A stretch of 38,668 nucleotides of DNA from DATBGZ01 sp036557785 (lineage in GTDB: Bacteria; Actinomycetota; Actinomycetes; Mycobacteriales; Micromonosporaceae): assembly GCA_036557785.1 (NCBI GenBank), contig DATBGZ010000048.1, forward strand, positions 1 through 38,668, given 5' to 3'. Numbering within the stretch: the first letter of the stretch is position 1; each line of letters opens with the position of its first letter. This document shows, one piece after another, positions 33,301-38,668 of this stretch. Below the pieces are notes generated by a model that made no database searches, was not told the DNA's origin, and saw nothing but the letters and a program-made list of their open reading frames with translations. A program made the translations under genes and the position numbers.

Positions 33301-33361
33301 GGGCATGGCCGCCGCTGGCCTCGTCGGCGTGGCCGCCTGGGCCATCGGCCGGCATCGGTGA
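30314..33361 (+). CDS. FAD-binding and Fe-S/CCG-domain 2-hydroxyacid dehydrogenase (D-lactate/D-2-hydroxyglutarate type)
   Basis: A 1015-residue fusion. The N-terminal FAD-binding PCMH domain has PVTSRGGGTGLAGQ at about 76-89 and GGMIGNNSCGA, and its FAD-oxidase C-terminal part has SLSGEHGDGQARAE. Two Fe-S sets follow: CVGVGKC...CPSY from about 563 and CLACKGCKSDCP at about 627-638. Two CCG motifs (SVCCGLT near 773, SGCCGLAG near 898) are of the GlpC/heterodisulfide-reductase type. Length and layout match E. coli YdiJ and Dld-II-like enzymes. The last 20 residues form a hydrophobic helix (GMAAAGLVGVAAWAIG), possibly a membrane tail. GTG 30314 overlaps the ThDP gene; the stop overlaps the enolase gene. 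Confidence 0.88.
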   Translation: MTAVDRRPAPPWVDAAALEADLRAAVDGEIRWDAGSRAAYSTDASNYRQIPTGVVIPRSVEAAVDAIAVCRRHHAPVTSRGGGTGLAGQCVNTGVVIDWSKYCHRLIEVDAESRTCVVEPGIVLDRLNTQLRAAGLEYGPAPATHSHCTLGGMIGNNSCGATAQRSGKVEENIVALEILCYDGTRLWVGQTSDDEYESIVRRGGRPAEIYRALWSLRDQYADQIRRRFPDIPRRVSGYNLNELLPERGFHVARALVGTEGTCVTVLRARLALLPIIPARSTVFVAFDDIADAADAVPAVLPHRPVALEGIDQRLLANERARHLNTGALADLPAGDAFLLVQFGGQTRGEAVDAARRMLADLGQDTRAHIFDDPDRERLMWQIRESGLGATARVPGHADTWPGWEDSAVDPLRLGGYLRELRSLMDRYGLGDASLYGHFGQGCVHTSIPFELTTAGGIAGFRSFVEQAADLVVRYGGSLSGEHGDGQARAELLPRMFGPELVAAFRRFKAIFDPDGRMNPGKVVDPNPLDGQLRLGPDLHHGDVPTVFGYPQDSGSFSHAAMRCVGVGKCRHDSGGVMCPSYMVTREEEHSTRGRARLLFEMLDGGARGGTITDGWRSTAVRDALDLCLACKGCKSDCPVNVDMATYKAEFLSHHYRGRLRPRSHYSMGWLPVAAAAVSATSPRLVNLLTHTPAVAALARRVAGIDHRREVPRFAPHSFQGWFARRRGPRRLAGRGDVVLWPDTFTNRFDPEIARAAVAVLEDAGWRVHVPPMSVCCGLTWISTGQLDTARRVLRRSVSVLRPYLRAGTLVVGLEPSCTAVLRSDAADLFPHDEDVARLRRQTVTLAELLHEHTPGWRPRPVRRPAIVQTHCHQHAVLGFDADRAVLDAAGVQADVLDSGCCGLAGNFGFEAGHYDVSMACAERVLMPAVRAAGEATAVVADGFSCRTQIAQGDANGRRAVHLAQLLAEGLRSGHATEQRGSRPRPAVARAMARAATGMAAAGLVGVAAWAIGRHR

Positions 33362-34449
33362 GCGCCGCGGCCATCTCGCTGTCGGCGCAGGCGTACCGCA
33401 TCCCGACCGATGCTCCTGAGGGCGACGGCACGCTGGCCTGGTCGGCGACGACGCTCGTCGTCGTCTGGGCGGGCGCGGACGGTGTCACCGGCCTCGGCTA
33501 CACCTACGGGCCGGCCGCGATCGCGCCTCTGGTCGGCGAGGTGCTGGCCCCGGCGCTGACCGGGCTGGACCCCGATGACGTGCCGGCGGCGTGGCTCGCG
33601 ATGTGCCGCGCGCTGCGCAACGCCGGACGTCCCGGCGTGGCCGGCATGGCGCTGTCTGCTGTCGACTGTGCCCTGTGGGACCTCAAGGCGCGCCGGCGCC
33701 ACCTGCCCCTGGACCGGCTCCTGGGTGCGGCTCGGGAAGCGAATCCCGTCTATGGCAGCGGAGGCTTCACCACGTACGATCCGCAGCGCCAGCACGCCCA
33801 ACTCTCCCGATGGGTCCACGAGGAGGGAGTGAGCCGGGTCAAGATCAAGATCGGTGAGTCGGACGGCACCGAGCCGGAGCGGGATCTGGCCCGGGTCCGG
33901 GCGGCGCGGCGGAGCATCGGAACTGCCGAGCTGTATGTCGACGCCAACGGCGGCTACGACCGCAAGCAGGCGATCCGCATCGGTCGGGCGATCGCCGAGG
34001 AGGACGTGCGCTGGTACGAGGAGCCGGTCTCCTCCGACGACCTGAGCGGTCTCGGCCAGATCCGCGACGCCGTCACCGCCGACGTCGCGGCCGGAGAGTA
34101 CGGCTATGACCTTGCCTACTTCGCCCGCATGGCCCCGTTCGTGGACTGCCTGCAGATCGACGTCACCCGATGCGGTGGCATCTCGGAGTTCCAGCGCGTG
34201 GCGGCCGTTGCCGCGGCCCAGGGACTCTCGGTCTCGGCACACTGCGCCCCGCATCAACACCTGGCGGTCGCCCTCGCCACACCGAACCTCCGGCACCTCG
34301 AGTGGTTCCACGACCACGTCCGGATCGAAGGGATGCTCTTCGATGGCGTCCGCCCCGCGACGGGCGGGATCGTCACCGCGGACCGGTGCGTGGAGGGAAA
34401 CGGCCTGACCTTCAAGCAGCGCGACGCGCAGCGCTGGCGAGCGGGCTGA
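33358..34449 (+). CDS. Enolase-superfamily (mandelate racemase-type) racemase/dehydratase
   Basis: 363 residues with capping and barrel domains. KxK (RVKIKIGES) provides one acid/base. Metal ligands are in YVDANGGY, RWYEEPVSSDD and AAGEYGYD. A His is in SAHCAPHQH on the other face, and a late Glu follows in IEGMLFDG. This set is that of the mandelate racemase subgroup, which abstracts a proton alpha to a carboxylate (sugar acid dehydratases, racemases). The overlap with the dehydrogenase (GTGA) suggests it forms or interconverts that enzyme's hydroxyacid substrate. The exact sugar acid cannot be told. Confidence 0.88.
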   Translation: MSAAAISLSAQAYRIPTDAPEGDGTLAWSATTLVVVWAGADGVTGLGYTYGPAAIAPLVGEVLAPALTGLDPDDVPAAWLAMCRALRNAGRPGVAGMALSAVDCALWDLKARRRHLPLDRLLGAAREANPVYGSGGFTTYDPQRQHAQLSRWVHEEGVSRVKIKIGESDGTEPERDLARVRAARRSIGTAELYVDANGGYDRKQAIRIGRAIAEEDVRWYEEPVSSDDLSGLGQIRDAVTADVAAGEYGYDLAYFARMAPFVDCLQIDVTRCGGISEFQRVAAVAAAQGLSVSAHCAPHQHLAVALATPNLRHLEWFHDHVRIEGMLFDGVRPATGGIVTADRCVEGNGLTFKQRDAQRWRAG

Positions 34450-34467
34450 GCCCGGGCGGTGCCGCGA

Positions 34468-35493
34468 TCACCGAGCACCGCGTCGGCGCCGGGCGACCCG
34501 GGCCGCCGCGATCGACCCGGTGACGACGCCGAGACCGATGAGCAGTCCGCGCCGGTGCCGGCTCAACACCTGTTGTGACGTGTGACGATACGACCGGTCA
34601 TCGAATGATCCGTGCGCGCCGAAGTCACCGGATTCGATGGTGTCGGCGGGCTGCCAGAGGTTGGCGGGGCGTCCCGGCTGCGGCTGGCCATCGGTCTGCT
34701 GGCTCGCGTAGCCGGTGCGGGCCAGGTAACGGTCCAACAGCCCGGCGGCGACCCGGTTCGCGATCACGGTCAGCACCGTGGACCACCCGACGAGGTACTC
34801 GCGGCGTCCGGGGTGGTCCGCGGCGAACAGGATCGCCCGCGCGGCGACCTCGGGCTGGTAGATCGGCGGCACCGGCTGGGGGCGGCGCGGTAGGCGGGAG
34901 AGGACCCAGTCGAACTGCGGTGTGTTGACCGCCGGCAGCGCGACCATCGTCACCCGTACCCGGCTGCGGTCGTGCAGTAGCTCGCACCGCAGCGACTCGG
35001 TGAACCCTTCAATCGCGTGCTTGGATGCGCAGTACGCCGCCTGGAGCGGGATCCCGCGGTGGGCCAGCGCCGATCCAACTTGGACGATGGCCCCGCGGTC
35101 GCGCGGCAGCATCCTCGCGAGCGCCGCCTTCGTGCCATAGACGAAGCCGAGGTAGCTGACCTCCGTGGTGCGCCGGAACTCCGCGTCCGACGTCTCGGCC
35201 ACGGGTGCGAATACGGAGCTGAATGCGTCGTTGATCCAGACGTCGATCGGCCCGAGCTGCTGCTCGATCTCCTCGGCGGCTCGATCGACGGCCTGCGCGT
35301 CCGCCATGTCCACCGAGAGGGCCAGCGCCTGCCCGCCGCGGGCGCGCACATCGTCGGCGGCCGCGTGCAGGCCCTCGGGGCCGCGTGCCAGCAACGCCAC
35401 CCGGTCGCCGCGCTCCGCGCACATCCGGGCGACCGCCCGGCCGACACCCGCGCTCGCGCCGGTGACGACGACAACCTTGCCGCGGACAGGCAC
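34468..35493 (-). CDS. Short-chain dehydrogenase/reductase with C-terminal membrane tail
   Basis: 341 residues. The classical SDR core has TGASAGVGRAVA at the N-terminus, WINDAFSS, the catalytic Ser in VQVGSALAHRG, and YCASK. About 90 extra residues follow it, ending in a hydrophobic helix (GLLIGLGVVTGSIAAARVA) and a basic tail RRRRG. The extension suggests membrane attachment. Similar SDRs with a C-terminal extension are common in actinobacteria and lack an assigned substrate. GTG 35493 follows GGGAGGT at short spacing. It is convergent with the enolase gene, 18 bp apart. Confidence 0.87.
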   Translation of the reverse strand: MPVRGKVVVVTGASAGVGRAVARMCAERGDRVALLARGPEGLHAAADDVRARGGQALALSVDMADAQAVDRAAEEIEQQLGPIDVWINDAFSSVFAPVAETSDAEFRRTTEVSYLGFVYGTKAALARMLPRDRGAIVQVGSALAHRGIPLQAAYCASKHAIEGFTESLRCELLHDRSRVRVTMVALPAVNTPQFDWVLSRLPRRPQPVPPIYQPEVAARAILFAADHPGRREYLVGWSTVLTVIANRVAAGLLDRYLARTGYASQQTDGQPQPGRPANLWQPADTIESGDFGAHGSFDDRSYRHTSQQVLSRHRRGLLIGLGVVTGSIAAARVARRRRGAR

Positions 35494-35530
35494 GGCACCT
35501 CCCGTACGGTCCAGCCGGCCGACGTACGCG

Positions 35531-35574
35531 CTGCCTTGACCGGGGCTGCCATGACCGGGGCTGCCATGACCGGG
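35531..35574. repeat. Three-copy 15-bp tandem repeat
   Basis: The unit CTGCCATGACCGGGG is repeated at 35531 (one mismatch, T for A), 35546 and 35561 (last copy 14 bp). It lies in the 179-bp gap upstream of the SDR gene and downstream of the QW-motif gene. It may be a site for a regulator or a slippage product. Confidence 0.8.
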
Positions 35575-35672
35575 CAGCTTCCCCTCAGCCTAGAGCCGTA
35601 CGGTCGCCCGCGTGCCCGGTCCGCCAACGCCGGCAGCGGTTTCCCGCCGCCACGCCGGCCTGGCCGCAACGC

Positions 35673-36662
35673 TCACAGGCCGAGGCGTCCGGCGGCCCGC
35701 AGCACCGCCAGGGCGTCGACCGTGACCCACGGATTGGCCCGCCGCGTGCTGGTGCCGCCCCAGTCCACCCAGTCGTGGTGCAGGCCGATCTGGGTCGATG
35801 CGCGATAGAACCGCGCCTGGGCGGGCCATCCGTCGGGCAGGCGCATCGACTCGAGGAGATCAAGAGCGGGACCGCACCGCGGGTCGCCGAGCAGGCCCAG
35901 TTCCATCATGACCTTGAGCCCACCGAGGATGTCGTAGTGCCAGTAGAGCGGATAGTGCAGCTTGGCGAACTCGGCCCGGATGAGCTCACCCGTGCTGACG
36001 CGGTACGCGAGCCGGCGGGTGAGGAACACCTCGGCCGCCTGCCGTGCCGCGTCTCTGGCCGGGGTCGACCCGTGCGCCCACAAACCACGCATGGGCAGCA
36101 GTGTTTCGAAGAACGACGATGTGTCGGCCGCGGGATCGCGGTCGCAGTTCCAGCCGCCGTCCGGCCACTGCCAGTGCAGCAGCAATGCCGCCAGCGCATG
36201 GCAGCGATCGTCGGCCAGGCCGAGGGTGGTCAGGTACCACAGGGCGTTGCCCTGCTGGGAGGCGTGCGCGCGGACCCGGCCACGCATCACCGGCACGCCC
36301 GAGCGCTGGTAGGCCGCCGACTTCGAGGTGACGGCGACGTCGCGGTGGTACGCCTCGTGCAGCCAGGTTTCGAGCACCCGCTCGCGCAACGGGCGCAGGG
36401 CTTCGTCGCCCGGCGGGTAGCCGAGGTCGGCCAACGCGGCCAGCACCCAGTGGGCGCCCTGCCACTTGGCGTAGACCCCGAGCTGCGGGACGCCACCCAA
36501 CGGGTCGAGCAGTTGCCGGACCAGCGGGCCGCCGCGAACCTCCTCTCGCAACGCGCGCATCTCGCGGGATCCGACCGGCTCGCCCAGCACGAGGGACCGG
36601 ACCTTCCAGCGGATCGCGGGTTCCGCCGAGGCGAGCAGCGCATCGACGATGGCTTGGCGCAC
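35673..36662 (-). CDS. Alpha/alpha-toroid protein with QW-like motif (prenyltransferase/terpene cyclase fold), function unknown
   Basis: About 329 residues of repeated helix pairs. HWQWPDGGWNCD is a QW-like motif of the squalene cyclase/prenyltransferase toroid, and WQGAHWVLAALADLGYPPGD with YLTTLGLADDR are related helical repeats. The catalytic DXDD of squalene cyclases is not seen, so it is more likely a toroid of other function. The start is unclear: GTG 36662 is given, but an ATG at 36728 is possible, and it would share the CATG at 36726-36729 with the divergent VOC gene. Not recognised beyond the fold. Confidence 0.7.
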   Translation of the reverse strand: MRQAIVDALLASAEPAIRWKVRSLVLGEPVGSREMRALREEVRGGPLVRQLLDPLGGVPQLGVYAKWQGAHWVLAALADLGYPPGDEALRPLRERVLETWLHEAYHRDVAVTSKSAAYQRSGVPVMRGRVRAHASQQGNALWYLTTLGLADDRCHALAALLLHWQWPDGGWNCDRDPAADTSSFFETLLPMRGLWAHGSTPARDAARQAAEVFLTRRLAYRVSTGELIRAEFAKLHYPLYWHYDILGGLKVMMELGLLGDPRCGPALDLLESMRLPDGWPAQARFYRASTQIGLHHDWVDWGGTSTRRANPWVTVDALAVLRAAGRLGL

Positions 36663-36726
36663 CGCTCGATTGTGCCGCAGGGCAGTGGCGGTCGATGTGG
36701 CTGCCCGGGCCTGGCAGGATCGGGCC

Positions 36727-37116
36727 ATGACCAGTATTCAGCCACAGCTATGGGTGCAGCGGGCCGGGCAGGCGGTGGCCTTCTACGCGGCCGCCTTCGG
36801 CGCGTCCGTCCTGCACCGCGTGGGCGAGGGCGACGAGATCGTCGTGCAGTTGCGCATCGGCGACGCCGTGTTCTGGGTCGCCGCCGCCGGTCCGAGCATG
36901 GGCCGCTTCAGCCCCGAGGCCATCCACGGCGCGACGAGCCGGATGCTGCTCGTTGTCGATGAGCCGGATGACGTCTTCGCCGGGGCGGTCGCCGCAGGCG
37001 CGGTCGAGAAATCGCCGGTGGCCGATGAGCACGGGTGGCGCGTCGGCCGCGTGGTCGACCCGTTCGGGCATGAGTGGGAGATCGGTCGCCCGATCGGGAC
37101 CTGGCCGCCGCCCTGA
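36727..37116 (+). CDS. VOC (glyoxalase/PhnB-like) family protein
   Basis: A 129-residue two-repeat VOC protein: AVAFYAAAFGASVLHRVG in the first half, FWVAAAGPSMGRFSPEA, and the C-terminal VDPFGHEWEIGRPIG typical of PhnB-type members. The family includes dioxygenases, glyoxalases and antibiotic-binding proteins; metal ligands are not clear enough to choose. AGGA (36716-36719) lies 7 nt before the ATG. It is divergent from the toroid gene, possibly with overlapping 5' ends. Confidence 0.87.
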   Translation: MTSIQPQLWVQRAGQAVAFYAAAFGASVLHRVGEGDEIVVQLRIGDAVFWVAAAGPSMGRFSPEAIHGATSRMLLVVDEPDDVFAGAVAAGAVEKSPVADEHGWRVGRVVDPFGHEWEIGRPIGTWPPP

Positions 37117-37146
37117 AATGCTCGTGCCGTCATCGCCCGGCCGTGG

Positions 37147-37152
37147 GTACTC
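37147..37152 (+). promoter_or_regulatory. Candidate -10 of a leaderless GNAT transcript
   Basis: TACTCT is followed by 7 nt and then the ATG at 37160. No Shine-Dalgarno lies between them. This matches leaderless actinobacterial genes, but the -35 side is not distinctive. Confidence 0.35.
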
Positions 37153-37159
37153 TGCGCCG

Positions 37160-38071
37160 ATGAGCGACACGTCGGGGTCAGGGATCCGGCTGGAGTTCTT
37201 CGCCGATCCATCGGCATTCGTCGCGGTCGCCGGCGACCACCTGGCCGAGCAGCCCGTGATCAGCACCGTCGTGGCGACGACTGCACAGGGGAGCGTGGCG
37301 CACCGAACCGAGGGGACGCCGCAACCGGAGCGCGACTGGTGGCTGGCTGTGCGGGACGAGTCGGGCGCGGTCGTCGGCGCCGGCATGCGCACGGCGCCGT
37401 TCGCCCCGGTTCCGGTGTTCCTGCTGCCGATGCCACAGGCCGCCGCGGTGGGCGTGGCTCGCGCTCTGCACGAGCGGGGCGAGGAGGTGCTCGGGGTCAA
37501 CGGCGCCCTGCCGGCGGCGCGCGTGTGCGCGGGCGAGCTCGTCCGGCTGCGCGGGGGCCGGGTCGAAGTCGATCGGCACACGAGGCTGCACGAACTCGGC
37601 GACCTTGTTGTGCCGGCCTCGGTGCCGGGCGGGCTGGTCGCGGCGACCGAGGGCGATCTCGACCTGGTCATGCAGTGGCTGCACGCCTTCGCCGACGACG
37701 CCGACCACCAGGCTGGCCGGCCGCCGGGCGCGATGGCCCACGAGATCCCGGAGCAGTCGGCGGTGCACAGCCGCATCCGAGACGAAGGCCTCTGGTTCTG
37801 GGTCGACGGAACGGGCCGCCGGGTGCACCTGTCCGGCCTCCGGCCGCCTTCGTTCGGGGTGGCGCGGATCGGCCCGGTCTACACCCCGCCCGATCAGCGC
37901 GGCCGTGGCTGGGCCAGCAACGCGGTCGCCGAGATCTCCCGCCGGATAACGGCCAGCGGTGCGCGAGCCTGCCTGTATACCGATCAGGCCAACCCCACCT
38001 CGAACAAGGTCTATGCCGCGCTCGGCTACCGGCCAGTGGTCGACATGGCCAACCTCCTGATCGTCGGCTGA
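37160..38071 (+). CDS. GNAT family N-acetyltransferase
   Basis: 303 residues. The C-terminal third carries the acetyl-CoA-binding core: VARIGPVYTPPDQRGRGWAS near residue 240, then AVAEISRRITASGARACLYT and NPTSNKVYAALGYRPV. The N-terminal 150 residues are a second, more divergent GNAT-like half (WWLAVRDESGAVVGAGMRTA). Such double GNATs often acetylate small molecules. The ATG at 37160 appears leaderless. An in-frame sigma-factor remnant starts right after the stop codon. Confidence 0.87.
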   Translation: MSDTSGSGIRLEFFADPSAFVAVAGDHLAEQPVISTVVATTAQGSVAHRTEGTPQPERDWWLAVRDESGAVVGAGMRTAPFAPVPVFLLPMPQAAAVGVARALHERGEEVLGVNGALPAARVCAGELVRLRGGRVEVDRHTRLHELGDLVVPASVPGGLVAATEGDLDLVMQWLHAFADDADHQAGRPPGAMAHEIPEQSAVHSRIRDEGLWFWVDGTGRRVHLSGLRPPSFGVARIGPVYTPPDQRGRGWASNAVAEISRRITASGARACLYTDQANPTSNKVYAALGYRPVVDMANLLIVG

Positions 38072-38089
38072 CCACACACGCTCGCCGCG

Positions 38090-38398
38090 GCCCGATGGCG
38101 GCACCTGCGCGGCGATCCAGAGGCATATGTCAAGCGTTGCCTTTACCATCAGTACATCTCCGCATGGCGATACCGACGGCGCCGCCCCGAGGTGTCGCTC
38201 GCGACGCTTCCCGACCGGCCGGGCGGGGGTGATCCGGCCGAGACCGTGCCCGTCCGGATGCAGGTGAATGCCGTTCTGGCGGCGCTGCCGCGGCGGCAGC
38301 GAGCGGTCCTGGTCCTGCGCTATCTGGAGGACCTCAGCGAACGGCAGGTCGCGGACATTCTCGGCCCGGTTCGTGCCCATGCCGGTCGAGTTCGGTGA
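38090..38398 (+). pseudogene. Remnant of a SigE-family ECF sigma factor gene
   Basis: In one frame the translation reads LRGDPEAYVKRCLYHQYISAWR, then a short linker with DRPGGGDPAETVP, then LAALPRRQRAVLVLRYLEDLSERQVADILG. These are the end of region 2, the linker and the first half of region 4 of SigE-family sigma factors (SigE70). The N-terminal two-thirds of region 2 is missing, and region 4 breaks off into unrelated residues (PVRAHAGRVR) where GCSVGTVKSQ should follow. No start with a Shine-Dalgarno sequence precedes it. Both ends are therefore lost, and it should not be functional. Confidence 0.75.
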
Positions 38399-38452
38399 TG
38401 GCGAAGGACAGGAGTACACCCTGCTGCGTGGTTGACACCGGGCAGCCCGGGA

Positions 38453-38483
38453 AGGGGCCGGCCGCTGATGGCGACCGGCCCCT
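38453..38483 (-). terminator. Hairpin terminator of the chitin-binding protein gene
   Basis: AGGGGCCGG (38453-38461) and CCGGCCCCT (38475-38483) form a perfect 9-bp GC-rich stem with a 13-nt loop, 35 nt downstream of the stop codon of the minus-strand gene at 38518. There is no strong U-tract, as is usual in actinobacteria. Confidence 0.7.
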
Positions 38484-38517
38484 CGTTACTGCGCTGGAAC
38501 ACTGCTCTGGCCCGCCC

Positions 38518-38668
38518 TTAGCAGGCGCCGTTGTCGGTCCATACGCCGGCGGGTCCGCCGGGGGTGTCGTTCTGGGTCCACCATTTGGCTGTCCACTTGT
38601 GACTGTTGTAGGTCACGGCTGTGCCGCCGGTGTAGGCGTTGGTGGGGTTCCATGGCAGTAGGCCGCTG
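38518..38668 (-). CDS. C-terminal carbohydrate-binding module (CBM5/12-like, chitin-binding) of a secreted protein, partial
   Basis: The last 49 residues of a gene that begins beyond the window, ending with TAA at 38520-38518. The sequence PWNPTNAYTGGTAVTYNSHK, then WTAKWWTQNDTPGG...VWTDNGAC, is the full core of a CBM5/12 chitin-binding module, with its aromatic binding residues (Y, WW, W) and the C-terminal Cys. Such modules end chitinases, lytic polysaccharide monooxygenases and other secreted glycan-active enzymes. The catalytic part cannot be seen. Followed by a good hairpin terminator. Confidence 0.9.
   Translation of the reverse strand, partial: SGLLPWNPTNAYTGGTAVTYNSHKWTAKWWTQNDTPGGPAGVWTDNGAC

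Noticed and set aside
34443..34460. CGGGCT/AGCCCG inverted repeat at the end of the enolase gene as a terminator
   Set aside because: The arms are separated by a single base, too close to form a hairpin loop.
38192..38398. A short intact HTH protein starting at the GTG at 38192
   Set aside because: No Shine-Dalgarno, and the homology to sigma factors continues upstream of this GTG and is broken inside region 4, so a remnant is the better reading.

Overview
The window is very GC-rich, uses many GTG starts and 4-bp gene overlaps, and carries gene families typical of actinobacteria: a BTAD/AAA regulator, a YtrA-type GntR-ABC operon, a SigE-type sigma remnant and a Csp copper protein. A filamentous actinomycete, possibly of the Micromonosporaceae, is the best guess, but nothing here fixes the genus. 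About 36 genes, two of them cut by the window edges and one a remnant, were read. No tRNA, rRNA, CRISPR array or intact insertion sequence was seen.

Layout. 1-7.8 kb is a mixed accessory stretch: the tail of an unknown gene, a TfoX-N protein, a phosphotransferase and methyltransferase pair, a large BTAD/AAA/TPR regulator divergent from a small cupin, a second phosphotransferase, and a membrane-anchored FN3-like protein. 8.0-10.3 kb holds a two-gene redox module: a bis-heme b membrane protein followed by a NuoF-like flavoprotein with a C-terminal 3Fe-4S ferredoxin. 10.35-12.65 kb holds an autoregulated GntR/ABC ATPase/permease operon on the minus strand, followed by an HhH-GPD glycosylase-like gene.

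The centre (13.76-25.82 kb) is a 12-gene, tightly coupled plus-strand operon. It encodes all four activities for nucleotide-activated D-glycero-D-manno-heptose: GmhA isomerase, HldA-type kinase, GmhB-type phosphatase and RfaE2/HldC-type adenylyltransferase. With them are a NodU/TobZ/WapO-type carbamoyltransferase, five glycosyltransferase domains (one GT2, two GT4, two GT9, one of the latter fused to the GmhB phosphatase), a classical SDR and an FAD oxidoreductase of the phytoene-desaturase family. There is no HldD-type epimerase. The simplest reading is a pathway for a heptose-containing, probably O-carbamoylated, glycan or glycoconjugate in a Gram-positive bacterium. This is the most interesting system in the window.

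25.9-28.5 kb carries single genes for a hemerythrin-like protein, a c-di-GMP phosphodiesterase with a degenerate GGDEF domain, and a Cys-rich Csp-type copper-binding protein. 28.55-34.45 kb is a three-gene overlapping operon: a PoxB-like ThDP enzyme, a 1015-residue FAD/Fe-S/CCG 2-hydroxyacid dehydrogenase and an enolase-superfamily dehydratase or racemase. It looks like a catabolic module feeding electrons to the respiratory chain. The right end carries an SDR, a QW-motif toroid protein, a VOC protein, a GNAT acetyltransferase with a likely leaderless promoter, a decayed ECF sigma gene, and the 3' end of a secreted chitin-binding protein with its terminator.
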